64,000 nucleotides of DNA from Puccinia triticina (GCF_026914185.1 NC_070566.1:2170001-2234000), one strand, 5' to 3'. Shown: positions 11,703 to 21,374, counted from the stretch's first letter. A program made the numbers and translations. The notes: generated by a model not told the origin, from the letters alone.

Positions 11703-12188
11703 AAATTCACTTTGGACAACTCACCTAGGATCTCCAAACCCACACCTGCTACTCAGGGAACTGCTCCTACTGCTTCTACTTCTCTGGACAAACAAGTGGA
11801 ACTCCTTACCAAACAACTTGCATCTCTCACTGCTGGCAAAGGACTACCTCCCCACATGGACAAACCTGCTAGGACCTGGCCATTCAAATGCTATTATTGT
11901 CATCAGGAAACCCATGGAACCAACAGCTGCTCTCAACTTGCCCAGGACATGTCTAGTGGTGCTGTTATCAAGGATGGAAGAGATTACAGACTTCCAGACA
12001 AATCAGTTATTCCCTGGATTCCAAGCAGACCAATCAGAACCCCAGTGGAAGAGTACTCTAAAACTAAGCTCACATCTTCTTTTGGCCAACTAGAGGAGGA
12101 CCCAGTCTATTATCAAGCCCATAGTTATGAAGCAGACCTTGGAAAGAGGACTAGAAAAAACTCTAAGGATCAGGATGAAGAGGAATAA
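11703..12188 (+). CDS. Gag continuation with CCHC zinc knuckle
   Basis: Same frame as gag, directly after the TAG, with no ATG near its start. It contains CYYCHQETHGTNSC, a CX2CX4HX4C zinc knuckle typical of nucleocapsid proteins that bind the element's RNA, followed by a charged tail. It ends at TAA (12186-12188), again with the frame continuing open. Translation would need readthrough of the TAG, or this copy is damaged here. Confidence 0.7.
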   Translation, partial: KFTLDNSPRISKPTPATQGTAPTASTSLDKQVELLTKQLASLTAGKGLPPHMDKPARTWPFKCYYCHQETHGTNSCSQLAQDMSSGAVIKDGRDYRLPDKSVIPWIPSRPIRTPVEEYSKTKLTSSFGQLEEDPVYYQAHSYEADLGKRTRKNSKDQDEEE

Positions 12189-13079
12189 GCCAAGGCAGAC
12201 AAAAGGATCAGGAAGGAGAAACAGGACCTAATGGACATGGATACAGAGGACTTACTTCACATGACACAGCCCCCTACTCCTAGTGCTTCCAAATCCCCTA
12301 CTTCAAAAGGCTCCCCTCAAGTCAGATTCCAGGATAAGGACAAGGATTCAACTACTGCACCTAAGGACAAACCAATTAAGAAAACCTATTTGGAGAAGAC
12401 TTTGGCCAAGGAGTACCCAGGAATTGAAGAGGAAGTGGCTAGTAGGATGTTGACTGCAGGAAAGATGGAGTTGGCTTTTGGAGAAATCTTTGCTATATCA
12501 CCAGGAGTTACTGACTGTATTAGGAAGAAGATAACCAACAGAAGGGTCCCATTGGATGGTGTCAAATCAGCAAACTTCACAGACATGGAGGATGGAGAAG
12601 AACCAGCACAGGAGCAACCCACTACTCACTACTCCTGCCCCCTTGGATACATCACCATCACTATTGGAGGAGAGAAACATCAAGCACTCTTGGATACTGG
12701 CTCTATGGTCAACATTATTCCTGAAACTCTTGCTCATAAACTTGGATTAGTACTCACTGCCAAATCTATGAAGCTCAAAGGAATTGGAGGTCACCTTACT
12801 GATATACCTGGAATTGCTGAAGATGTGGAGGTAACCATTGGGAAAGTAGTCAGGACAGTTCATTTCTGGGTAGCCAAAGGACCAGTTCAGATGATTATTG
12901 GAAAGCCTTTCTTGATGGATGTCTCAGCTAACATCAACTACAATGGAGCCAGAGGAGAAGCACTTTCAATCATGGATTCAGCTGGTCAGACTTTTTTGGT
13001 TCCAATCATACTCCCCAGTAATCAGAAGTGGGAAACCAGCATACCTTCCAATTCTGGACTGTTAAATTTTTTAGATTGA
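12189..13079 (+). CDS. Retropepsin-like aspartic protease region
   Basis: Still in the gag frame; first ATG at 12231. A charged linker is followed by an aspartic protease with the catalytic LLDTGSMVNII motif and, about 85 residues later, a hydrophobic-glycine stretch MIIGKPFLM typical of retropepsins. It would cleave the Gag-Pol polyprotein. It overlaps the polymerase frame by 52 bases and ends at TGA (13077-13079), immediately after a slip site. It is therefore probably made as part of a Gag-Pol fusion, with the next frame reached by a -1 shift. Confidence 0.85.
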   Translation, partial: AKADKRIRKEKQDLMDMDTEDLLHMTQPPTPSASKSPTSKGSPQVRFQDKDKDSTTAPKDKPIKKTYLEKTLAKEYPGIEEEVASRMLTAGKMELAFGEIFAISPGVTDCIRKKITNRRVPLDGVKSANFTDMEDGEEPAQEQPTTHYSCPLGYITITIGGEKHQALLDTGSMVNIIPETLAHKLGLVLTAKSMKLKGIGGHLTDIPGIAEDVEVTIGKVVRTVHFWVAKGPVQMIIGKPFLMDVSANINYNGARGEALSIMDSAGQTFLVPIILPSNQKWETSIPSNSGLLNFLD

Positions 13080-16000
13080 GACCAGGTTTCCAGTTCCCCT
13101 CTCTTACAACTGCAACCCTGGAAAACAACCAAAAGCAACAAACTGTAGTCACTCATTCAGCAAAATATAAATCAACTCTAAAAAAAATAAAACCAGTAAA
13201 CCAACCAATGCCATTATCTCTCAATCCCCCATTGTCAAGGCCACCACTCTCAAGAGATCCTTACCTCACTCCTTTAAGCCCTTTTCCTCCACCATTCACT
13301 CCTACCTCCAAGATTACTCAAGAAAGGCTGGACCTCATCAATTTTGGACCTCCTGGATGGCTTTCTCCTCAAGAATATCTCCTGCTGGTATGGGTAATTG
13401 TGATTAGACAAGGTGCTTTGGCTTTTGTAGAAACAGAAAGAGGCCTTCTTAAACACACCTATGGACAGCCTTATATTATTCCAGTCATTCCCCATGAACC
13501 TTGGCAACAGAAACCAATTCCAATCCCTGCACCCATCAAAGACCAGGTTATAGAATTGGTAAGGGAAAGACTCAGCACTGGCCTCTATGAACAATCCTTT
13601 TCCAGTTATTCCAGCCCTATATTTTGTGTAAAGAAGCAGGATGGTAAGCTCAGAATTGTACATGACCTTCAGAAACTCAACAAAGTCACCATTAAGGACG
13701 CTGGACTACCACCAAAGACAGAGGAACTCATTGAATCATTCACTGGAAGGGCTTGCTATGGACTAGGTGATATTATGGGAGGATATGATGAAAGAGAATT
13801 AGCTCCAGAATCCAGACCTTTGACCACCTTTGAAACACCCCTTGGAAGATTTCAACTTACCAGATTACCCCAAGGAGCCACCAATTCAGTTGCAGTTTAC
13901 CAGGCCCAAATGATGTGGATACTCCAGGATGAATTACCTCAACATATGGGAATCTTTGTGGACGATGGAGGTATAAAAGGACCAACCTCTGACTACAATG
14001 AAGAAACTCTAGAGGACAACCCCCAGATCAGAAGATTTATCTATGAATATGCCATTACTCTGGAAAGGATTCTTTTCAGGATTGAAGAAGCTGGACTCAC
14101 CATCTCTGGGAAGAAATTTGCTTGCTGTGTACCTGCTCTGGATCTGGTAGGCCATGTGGTTTGTAAGGAAGGCAGAAGGATATCCATCAAGAAGCTCAAC
14201 AAAATTGAAACCTGGCCAACTCCCACCACTCCTTCAGATGTCAGAGGATTCCTAGGTATCTGTGTATATGTTAGAATGTTCATTAAAAATTACTCAACCA
14301 TTACTGCTCCACTCAGAAGACTCACCAGGAAGGACTCCTCTTGGGATTGGACTGAAGATTGCCAGGATGCCTTTGAGGACCTTAAAAGGATTGTTGGAAC
14401 TGATATCACCCTGAAGAAATTGGACTATGGACCTAATGCTGGCTTAATCAAACTCTCAGTGGACTCCAGTGTTATTGCTGCAGGTGCTGTTCTTACTCAA
14501 CAGGATTCTGATGGATTGGATAGGCCTGTGTTATATGAGTCAGTAGTCTTTTCACCCAGGGAATCAAAATACTCACAATCCAAATTAGAACTCTGTGGTG
14601 TTGCCAAGATCCTCAAGAAACTTCAAACCAAACTGTGGGGCCAACATTTTCAACTCAGAGTGGATGCCCAGTGCCTTATTGGAATGATCAACAACCCTTC
14701 ACTTCCCAATGCCCCTATGAACAGATGGATTGGATTTATTCAGTTATTCTCCTATGACCTTGTTCACACTCCTGGAAAAACTTTCACCTTACCTGATGGA
14801 CTTTCAAGAAGACCCCCTGATTCTGATGAAGATGACTGTCCTAGCTTTGATGAAGATGAAACCTGGATCAAACCTCACCCTGGATTTGGAACTAAACATT
14901 CTACTTTTGGCCTGCTTCTGGGGACATCAGCTAAGTTGGGGGAGGGGGTAAGTAACTTGCAGCAAGGAATTTGGAAGCACCTCCAGGAATACCTTTCAAC
15001 CATGAACAAACCTCCAGGATGCAGCAGCCTGGAATTCAAGAAAATTTTGCACAAATCAGCCAACTTCTTCCTTTCCAATGGAGTCTTGCACAGGATCAAC
15101 AAACCATTCTCCCAGATAGTAGTCACCTCCTCTTCAGCTCAGAATTCCATCCTCAATTCCCTTCATGAATCCTTAGGCCACAGAGGTATTGCTGAAACCT
15201 ACAGAAGGATTAAACTCAGATTTTGGTGGCCAAGTCTCAAGAGAGGTGTTACCAAGTGGGTCCAGTCTTGTGAAGCTTGCCAGAAGAGGAGTTCAAAATT
15301 GCCAATGGAACCCAAGAAACCTACAGGAGCAGCAACCATCTTTGGAAGAGTCAGTTTGGATACAGTTCACATCAAAGCTGGCAAATGGAAATACCTGGTA
15401 ATTGCAAGAGATGACCTTTCTGGATGGGTAGAGGCAGTTGGACTAGAAAAGATTCAAGCAAAGAAAATCTCTCAGTGGTTCTTGGACAACTGGATCTACA
15501 GATATGGAGCCCCTTGGTCAGTCACAGTGGATGGAGGATCTGAATTTGGACAACAATTTCAAAAATCCCTTCTGGAATCTGGAATCAAAATCAAAGTCAC
15601 CACCCCTTATTATCCTGAAGCAAATGGTATGGTAGAAAGAGGACATCAGGCAATTAAGGATACCTTGGTCAAGCTCTGTGGAAAAGAAGGCAAGAAGTGG
15701 AGGAATTATTTACCTTTAGTTTTATTTGCAGACAGAATTTCCACCAAAAGATCAACTGGTTACTCACCTTATGAATTAGTTCTTGGACAGCCCCCCATCT
15801 TACCCATTGACCTAGAATTGGAAACCTTCTTTGGAGTGGATTGGTCAAAGGTAGAATCAACTCAGGATCTTTTATTGGCTAGGACTCAGCAGCTTGAAAA
15901 CAGGGATACCATCTTGCAGCAAGCACACCAGCAGCTTATGGATTCCAGGAAGAACTCTGTGGACTATTGGAACAAGAAGAAAACATCAAGGCAGCCACTA

Positions 16001-16198
16001 AAGAAAGGTCAATTAGTAGTAGTGTATAACAAATCTTTGGACTCTCAGTTTGGCAAGCTCTTTGAAAATAAATGGAATGGCCCTTACAGAATCAAAGCTC
16101 AAAACCCAGGAGGATCTTACATCTTGGAAGAATTGGATGGCACAGAATTAGCCAGAAGGTTTGCTGCAACTCATGTCAAGGAATACCACTCCAGGTAA
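13028..16198 (+). CDS. pol: Pol: reverse transcriptase, RNase H and integrase (element 1)
   Basis: An intact frame of 1056 codons without an ATG at its start, entered by frameshift. About residues 180-400 are reverse transcriptase, with FCVKKQDGKLRIVHDLQKLN, the LPQGATNS block and the catalytic FVDDG (YxDD-type). RNase H follows, with LSVDSSVIAAGAV and ESKYSQSKLE. Integrase begins with an HHCC zinc finger (HESLGHRG, then CEACQKR). Its DDE core has DTVHIKAGK, VDGGSEFG and TPYYPEANGMVERGH. It ends with a GPY/F-like module (NKWNGPYRI). All catalytic residues are present, so this copy may supply enzyme. CG dinucleotides are nearly absent. Confidence 0.95.
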   Translation: MGNQHTFQFWTVKFFRLRPGFQFPSLTTATLENNQKQQTVVTHSAKYKSTLKKIKPVNQPMPLSLNPPLSRPPLSRDPYLTPLSPFPPPFTPTSKITQERLDLINFGPPGWLSPQEYLLLVWVIVIRQGALAFVETERGLLKHTYGQPYIIPVIPHEPWQQKPIPIPAPIKDQVIELVRERLSTGLYEQSFSSYSSPIFCVKKQDGKLRIVHDLQKLNKVTIKDAGLPPKTEELIESFTGRACYGLGDIMGGYDERELAPESRPLTTFETPLGRFQLTRLPQGATNSVAVYQAQMMWILQDELPQHMGIFVDDGGIKGPTSDYNEETLEDNPQIRRFIYEYAITLERILFRIEEAGLTISGKKFACCVPALDLVGHVVCKEGRRISIKKLNKIETWPTPTTPSDVRGFLGICVYVRMFIKNYSTITAPLRRLTRKDSSWDWTEDCQDAFEDLKRIVGTDITLKKLDYGPNAGLIKLSVDSSVIAAGAVLTQQDSDGLDRPVLYESVVFSPRESKYSQSKLELCGVAKILKKLQTKLWGQHFQLRVDAQCLIGMINNPSLPNAPMNRWIGFIQLFSYDLVHTPGKTFTLPDGLSRRPPDSDEDDCPSFDEDETWIKPHPGFGTKHSTFGLLLGTSAKLGEGVSNLQQGIWKHLQEYLSTMNKPPGCSSLEFKKILHKSANFFLSNGVLHRINKPFSQIVVTSSSAQNSILNSLHESLGHRGIAETYRRIKLRFWWPSLKRGVTKWVQSCEACQKRSSKLPMEPKKPTGAATIFGRVSLDTVHIKAGKWKYLVIARDDLSGWVEAVGLEKIQAKKISQWFLDNWIYRYGAPWSVTVDGGSEFGQQFQKSLLESGIKIKVTTPYYPEANGMVERGHQAIKDTLVKLCGKEGKKWRNYLPLVLFADRISTKRSTGYSPYELVLGQPPILPIDLELETFFGVDWSKVESTQDLLLARTQQLENRDTILQQAHQQLMDSRKNSVDYWNKKKTSRQPLKKGQLVVVYNKSLDSQFGKLFENKWNGPYRIKAQNPGGSYILEELDGTELARRFAATHVKEYHSR
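13067..13073 (+). promoter_or_regulatory. Candidate -1 ribosomal slip site T TTT TTA
   Basis: In the protease frame the codons read AAT TTT TTA GAT TGA, giving the canonical X XXY YYZ heptamer T TTT TTA two codons before the stop. An overlapping A AAT TTT heptamer precedes it. A -1 slip here leads into the reverse transcriptase frame, which has no ATG near its start. A downstream pseudoknot was not assessed. Confidence 0.65.
14920..14947 (+). promoter_or_regulatory. Candidate central polypurine tract inside pol
   Basis: CTGGGGACA, a 5-base gap, then TAAGTTGGGGGAGG lies between the RNase H and integrase coding parts. The same two blocks with the same gap form the 3' polypurine tract just upstream of the 3' LTR (19279-19306). 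Such an internal copy could prime a second plus strand, as central polypurine tracts do in lentiviruses and some LTR elements. Function is inferred from the match only. Confidence 0.55.
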
Positions 16199-16365
16199 AA
16201 ACAAGTAAGGAATAATCAATTCATCTCTTTTCTCTTCTCTCTTTCTCATCTTCTTACACAATAACATAACAACAAAATAAAATCAAATCTATAAACAAAT
16301 CAGAAATAAATCAATATAAATCAGTCTCAAAAACACTCTCAAATAAAAATAACTAAATATAAAAA

Positions 16366-17127
16366 TCAAAAGCTCACCTCTTCTTCTTTTATCACTACAT
16401 CACCCTCTTCCATTTCACTTTTCTCCTTCTCTTTTCCTTTCTCCTTATCTAAAAATCAAAAGACATCAAAAGAAAAATTAAAGCATAACATTAGTAAAAA
16501 TCCTCAATAAAGAATAAAAATAGAACTTACCCTCAGCTCTTATCCTCTCCATTTCTGCTTCTACCCTCCAACCATCTTCCTCTTCCACTTGGTCCCTCAC
16601 CCTTAACAACTCCAGGGCATTCTTTTCCTCAGTTTCCTCTATCATGGCATCTATTATGGAATGAGTATCCATCTAAAAATCAAAATAGAAACAGGGAAAA
16701 ATATCAGTATTATAATCAATCTTCTTTCTTTTCAAATTCTTATTCATCTACATACAGAATCCACTCGACATACATGTGCAAAGGCGTCGTGAAATCGGCT
16801 ATACAACCTCAGACGTGCGTTTCGTGCGGCAACCGGGTCGTCGAGGTCCTCACGAGCAAAGGCGAGGAGTCCTTGCTGCATAAAGTGGCGCAAGGCGTAG
16901 ATTTCTTCGGGTTTGAAACTGTCCCGCATGCCGGAGTTATATGCGTGGACGTTGTCTACGGCCGAGTGCGCTTGACGAATGGAAAACGGGATATCGTAAG
17001 AGGGGCTAATAACGGCTGCTTCGTCGAGTTGAGATGAAGTTATGGACGTGTTTGAAGAATAATCTAAGGAGTTATCGAGGTTTTCTTTCGGCGATGAGGG
17101 CGTGGAAGTGGCGCTGGAGGCAAACAT
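16366..17127 (-). CDS. Antisense spliced accessory ORF carried by element 1
   Basis: Read on the minus strand: exon 1 from ATG at 17127 down to 16774 (or 16756), a GTATGT donor, a TTTTAG acceptor at 16673; exon 2 16672-16531, then GTAAGT; acceptor TTTTTAG at 16449; exon 3 16448-16366 ending TGA. Phases agree (0, then 1) and the joined frame stays open for about 192-198 residues. Exon 1 is Ser/Thr-rich, then has FKPEEIYALRHFMQQGLLAF. Exons 2 and 3 give a highly acidic, lysine-rich tail. No family recognised. Exon 1 is CG-rich; exons 2 and 3 are CG-poor like the host element. A weak TATA-like CTATAAGG lies about 55 bases upstream of the ATG. Additional upstream exons are possible. Confidence 0.5.
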
Positions 17128-17549
17128 TACGGATATTGAATGCGATAACGGAACTTTTCCGTTGGCCGACGACCTGGACCTTATAGATACTCATTTTTCT
17201 TCATTTTATGACGTCACTATGGACGCCTTTACCTTTCAGAATCGTGTGGCGCGGATTCTCTTTCATTCTTTTAATGTTGACTCTGGTGTTCGACCCAGTT
17301 TAATTAAATTCTTGGAACGCTTTCACGTCATTCTTTTCGCCTATAACTTTTTTCAATCGATTGGCCAGCTTCAGGAGTCTAATTGGACAGCTCCTTGGCG
17401 TTACCTTAAGAGTATTTCATCATGTATTCATCTCCCTTCAACTCCTATACGATGGAAACCGCGGAAAATCATAATAAAGCTTTAATCGCTCGAATAATCG
17501 GTCGGCTGGCTTCAAATTTAATATTGATCATTACAGTCTTCATAAATGC

Positions 17550-18120
17550 GATCTTGCCTTTCATTTGAACTCGGTTCTGGACGATTCTATCGAGCCGTTT
17601 AGAAGTTATAACCCCTCAAAGTTTCCCTAGGATTTACGCGGCCCCGCGGGTGCCATTCATTAAACGTTTACGGCGACCTATCGGCCGAAAGGAATCTCAA
17701 TATCAATCTATTCTAGTTTCATCTCCTCCTTCTTGCCTTTCAAATGAGCTCGTAATTAGAAAATTTCATCGACGGGTTTTTGAGTTATATCCGGAGGAAG
17801 TGGTCTCTTAATCTGCACGGCTTTACTACTACGCGCGCCCGCGGGTCTTGCTTGGATCTTTAACCGGCCCTACACAATCGATACTCAACCCTTAAAAATA
17901 ACCAGTATATACCATTTTAATCTGCAGAATTGCCTCTTTCGAATGAACTTGGTTTCAAGAATTTTCATCGAGCCGTTCCGGAGATACAGGTCGATCAATT
18001 TCTATTTTTCTTTTCGTCATTCCGCACGCGCGTCTCCCGCTTGGAGCCCCCGCTCAGACAACTGGACCCCTCTTTCGACAGCACGCGCGCATGGACACAT
18101 GTTCCATTCCTCATCTGTAC
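17550..18120. repeat. Three diverged ~190-bp tandem repeats, CG-rich
   Basis: Three successive blocks share a TTGCCTTTC start, then an AATGARCTCG-like stretch, then TCATCGAGCCGTT followed by GTTATA or its variants (near 17555, 17735 and 17932). Each ends in a strongly CG-rich part (for example CGCGGCCCCGCGGG). They lie upstream of the antisense ORF and could hold its promoter. CG density contrasts sharply with the gag-pol part of the same element. Confidence 0.6.
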
Positions 18121-18261
18121 AAAAATTAACGCTTTTTTTCGTAGTGGACATGGGGAAATTAAAAGGAGTCAAGTACTCAAGAATAAAGGAAAGGAAAGGA
18201 AAAAAGAATCATCATCATGGAAAAAAGGAATTCATTCTGGAATCATCACTCATTTTTATCC

Positions 18262-18520
18262 ATCCATCAATCCATCCATCCATCATTATTCCTTACCATC
18301 TAATATCAATGATGGATCATCAATCAATTCAATCATCCATCCATCAATCCATCCATCCATCATTATTCCTTACCATCTAATATCAATTATGGATCATCAA
18401 TCAATTCAATCATCCATCCATCAATCCATCCATCCATCATTATTCCTTACCATCTAATATCAATTATGGATCCATCAATCAATCCATCCATCCATCATTA
18501 TTCCTTACCATCCCATAGCA
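18262..18520 (+). repeat. 77-bp tandem repeat with CCAT microrepeats
   Basis: A unit containing CATTATTCCTTACCATCTAA and runs of CCATCCATCCAT recurs at 18284, 18361 and 18438 (77-bp period), and in shortened form at 18496. It is part of the non-coding 3' region of element 1. Confidence 0.85.
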
Positions 18521-18969
18521 ATTACTGGACATCCAACCACCACAATATTGGAACTTCATCATCTTCACCCTGTATTCTAGGAATTATTCAACCAACAAAT
18601 CAATCACTCATTCATTCATCATTATAATCAATTTCTTCCAACACATTGCAGCTCAGAAACCACCCAACTTGAGCAAGAATATTCTTTGGACAGCTTATCA
18701 ACCTCTCTGGACTTCAAATTCTCTTCACTGAACTTTACATTATATACTCAGAAACTCAGAAATCCAGTCATTCAATTCCAAATCATTCACACCCTTCAGA
18801 AATTACAATTATCAACCTCATCAATCAATCAATCAATCATCATCAATCATTGCATTCTTCCTTAGCCTCAGTTAGGCGGGAAAATTATTCTCCAGAGTGG
18901 AAATTAGTCTAATATGTGTCTGTCTCAAGGATATTGCCTTCAGCAGAGTTAGATCTTCTTATACATTCA

Positions 18970-19278
18970 ACCCTCATTGATAATTGGACCTTCTTTTGGA
19001 TACTGGACTCTTTGGATTGGATACTGGACTATGGATACTCTGGATACATAGGACTATTGGACTTTTAATTGGACTTGGACACCTTGGACGCAGATATACT
19101 GGACTTGGATTATACTTGGATTCTAATTGGCTTTGGACACTGGACTCTGGATTTGGACTGCTACTCAGGACTTTGGATTTCACCTTTTGGAGGAAGAACA
19201 CTGGACTTTGGACTTTGGACTATTGGACTCAACATTCTTCAACTCTTTCTGGATCACTCTTCTCTTTGGTGCATTGCC
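18970..19278 (+). repeat. Low-complexity TTGGAC-rich stretch before the polypurine tract
   Basis: Dozens of TTGGACT, TGGATAC and GGACTTTGG-type words in near-tandem order. Short open frames on both strands are low-complexity and not believed to code. Confidence 0.7.
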
Positions 19279-19306
19279 TGGGGACAGACAATAAGTTGGG
19301 GGAGGA
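19279..19306 (+). promoter_or_regulatory. 3' polypurine tract of element 1
   Basis: CTGGGGACAGACAATAAG followed by TTGGGGGAGGA directly abuts the TG start of the 3' LTR. It is the plus-strand DNA primer. Element 2 uses essentially the same sequence on the opposite strand at 37055-37085. Confidence 0.85.
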
Positions 19307-20240
19307 TGTGGTGCTCCATTCCAAACCATAAGTAGTATTTTATTGCTTTCTTTTACATATATTCATCATTACATTGAACATTTCCCCATAACCCTTCACA
19401 AATACCTCATTATTATTGCATATTCAGATTCTACATCAAATTTCACATATAGTCCCTCATACATAGTATACCCTTATCTTCAATGGTTCAATAGTTATAG
19501 AGGATATAAGACTTACAGATAATCTACAGTCTTCATTAGTTACAATACTCAATTCATTAGTAACTTACTTGAATCATTACAGTACATTACTTTTACATAA
19601 TTACTTTCACATCCTAAACCCTTTACATACATTCCTCATTATGTACTATGGCTATTGTACACATTACATCATTAGATCTGTGCTTACCTCTTTCAGTAGT
19701 GCTCATCATTACAAGTAGTTACTATGTTCTCATCACTTTTCCCCATTAGTACATTCTTTTATTCCCATAACCAGCATTCCCTTTTCAGCATTGCTCATCA
19801 TTACATACTGTTACTATGTTCACATCACTCTTCCTCATTTGTACAACCTTCATTCTCATAGCCAGAACTCTTCATTGTCTGTGCTCATCCCTCCTTACTA
19901 TAAGAATTGTCTTCCCCCCCCTCACTTGTACCTCATGCAGAGAAATATATACAGAATTTATAGATAATTTTGGATACAGAAATTATAAGTCCCCCACTCT
20001 CATCAATCCTCCATCTCTCTTACCCTCAGTAGTCAGTAGTTAAAGCTCATAGTACTAGCTCCTAAGATCAAGCAGAAATCAGCCACACCTTTTCTTCTTT
20101 TTTCTTAGTGTTACTCTCATCCCCTCAGCATTAGTCAGGAAGGCAGCCTCATCAGCACCCTTGCATAGCTTACATTAGTACTAGTGTTGCTATCCATTTA
20201 CCTTCCAAGCTCTATTCTCCCCTTTGAGTAGTTCCACACC
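19307..20240 (+). repeat. 3' LTR of element 1
   Basis: A 934-bp copy of the 5' LTR, differing by two extra C residues near its end. It is followed by CCGG and then the right arm of the host foldback element. Confidence 0.95.
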
Positions 20241-20608
20241 GGAGCTGCTGCCCCTCAAACTTTCTTTTCGAGGGGCTGGGTACCCGACTGCTGAAGTCCT
20301 AGCGGTGAGAAGTCCCCGGGGTGGGCTATTGGGGTAGCGGGTGCCTTTTTTTGGATTAATATTATGTTTTTTTTTTACATGACAAGGACACCTCCAAAAA
20401 ATCTAATATTTTTTGGAGAGGGCAGTTAAGACCCCCTCTTTTGATCCATTGAAAAAAAATTGGGAAAAATCCCCTCCTTCTTTTGGGGGAAGTCACTGTG
20501 CGCGAAGTATTTCTCCGCTTGCGCGCACAGCGGGATCGACGTCGGGGGATGGTCGATTCTGTGCGCAAAGAGTTTTTCGCTGCTGCGCGAAGTAGGTCCG
20601 TAAAATTA

Positions 20609-21160
20609 AACTCTGGCACTCTCTGGAGAGTGCATTGTGGTAACCCCGTTCCTGTTCATACCACAACTTTCATATCACATAAAAACTTCCAAAATATCTC
20701 ATTATTATCCCGTATTCAGATTCTACACCCCATTTTACCCTATATTTAGCCATTCATTTCACCTAGGATTTTCAAATGGATCAGCGGTTATTTAAATTCA
20801 CAGTTTTGGAAGTTATTTTCTTCATACATGTCCTTAGCCATCCCCTAATTGGGGGTTAGGGGGAAGGTTTTGGGGGTTAGGGGTTAGGGCTGTTTTTTTT
20901 TCAAACACCAGCTCCCCCAGCTCACGCGCCAGCTCATGCGCCTCACATGTCAGCTCAGCCCAAGAAGCAGCGCATCTATCTCAGCCAGCTCTGGCTTTCT
21001 TTTGGCTTCAAGCCAATGATAATGCTGGCATTATAATTGGCTTGGAGCCAAAATATATTATGGACAAAACTCTTCATTAGTATCATAGCTACATAGGACT
21101 GCAGATTTTACATTACAAATTTTCCTCTCATATGATATCAGCAGTACATTCCTTCATAGA
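20609..21160. other. Intergenic, no gene seen
   Basis: It starts with a small palindrome, GCACTCTCTGGAGAGTGC, resembling the ends of the element at 24216-25202. It then holds TTAGGGG-type and CAGCTC-rich low-complexity sequence near 20850-20960, with no coding potential recognised. Confidence 0.5.
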
Positions 21161-21374
21161 CCTTGTTAGGGATGGCCATGGGTACCCGTTGGCGGGTACC
21201 CGGCACCCGTTGGCGGGTACCCGGCACCCGTTGGCGGGTACCCGTTTACGTGCCTAGTACCCGCTGGCGGGTGCCGGGTGCGGGTGCGGGTGTCTGGTTT
21301 TGTAGAGAAAAAGAGGGTGGGTACCCACCTGGGTACCCGCCCAGCACATTTAGGTTTCCAGGGCATCAAATGCG

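Larger units (their letters stand above)
9489..20240 (+). mobile_element. Full-length young Ty3/Gypsy LTR retrotransposon (element 1)
   Basis: Order: 5' LTR, leader with primer-binding site, gag, protease, reverse transcriptase-RNase H-integrase, a 3.1-kb 3' region carrying an antisense spliced ORF, polypurine tract, 3' LTR. RNase H before integrase defines Ty3/Gypsy. The integrase ends in a GPY/F-type module without a visible chromodomain. The LTRs look identical by eye except for a 2-base difference in a C run, so insertion was recent. CCGG flanks both ends (9485-9488, 20241-20244), a likely 4-bp target duplication. The LTR-to-pol part is strikingly poor in CG dinucleotides, while 16750-18180 is CG-rich. 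It landed inside the foldback element at 8106-20600. Confidence 0.95.
8106..20600. mobile_element. Foldback DNA transposon with 8-bp target duplication, split by a Gypsy insertion
   Basis: The left end starts CGGACCTACTTCGCGCA and the right end is its reverse complement. Both are flanked by TAAAATTA (8098-8105 and 20601-20608), a perfect 8-bp target duplication. The arms (about 8106-8540 on the left; 20245-20600 plus about 9420-9488 on the right) are long inverted repeats. They carry several subterminal TTCGCGCA motifs, a likely transposase-binding pattern. The core is a palindromic minisatellite. Removing the retrotransposon at 9489-20240 leaves a foldback element of about 1.74 kb. No transposase is encoded, so it is non-autonomous. 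An 8-bp duplication fits hAT-like or KDZ-like transposases; the choice between them is inference. Confidence 0.85.

Noticed and set aside
17102..17485. Plus-strand frame of 127 codons in the cargo segment of element 1
   Set aside because: Overlaps the promoter side of the better-supported spliced antisense gene, and has no domain or splice evidence. It is kept only as a weak alternative.
17930..18457. Plus-strand frame of 175 codons ending in HPSIHPS repeats
   Set aside because: The second half is a translation of the 77-bp CCAT repeat and the first half covers the CG-rich tandem repeats.
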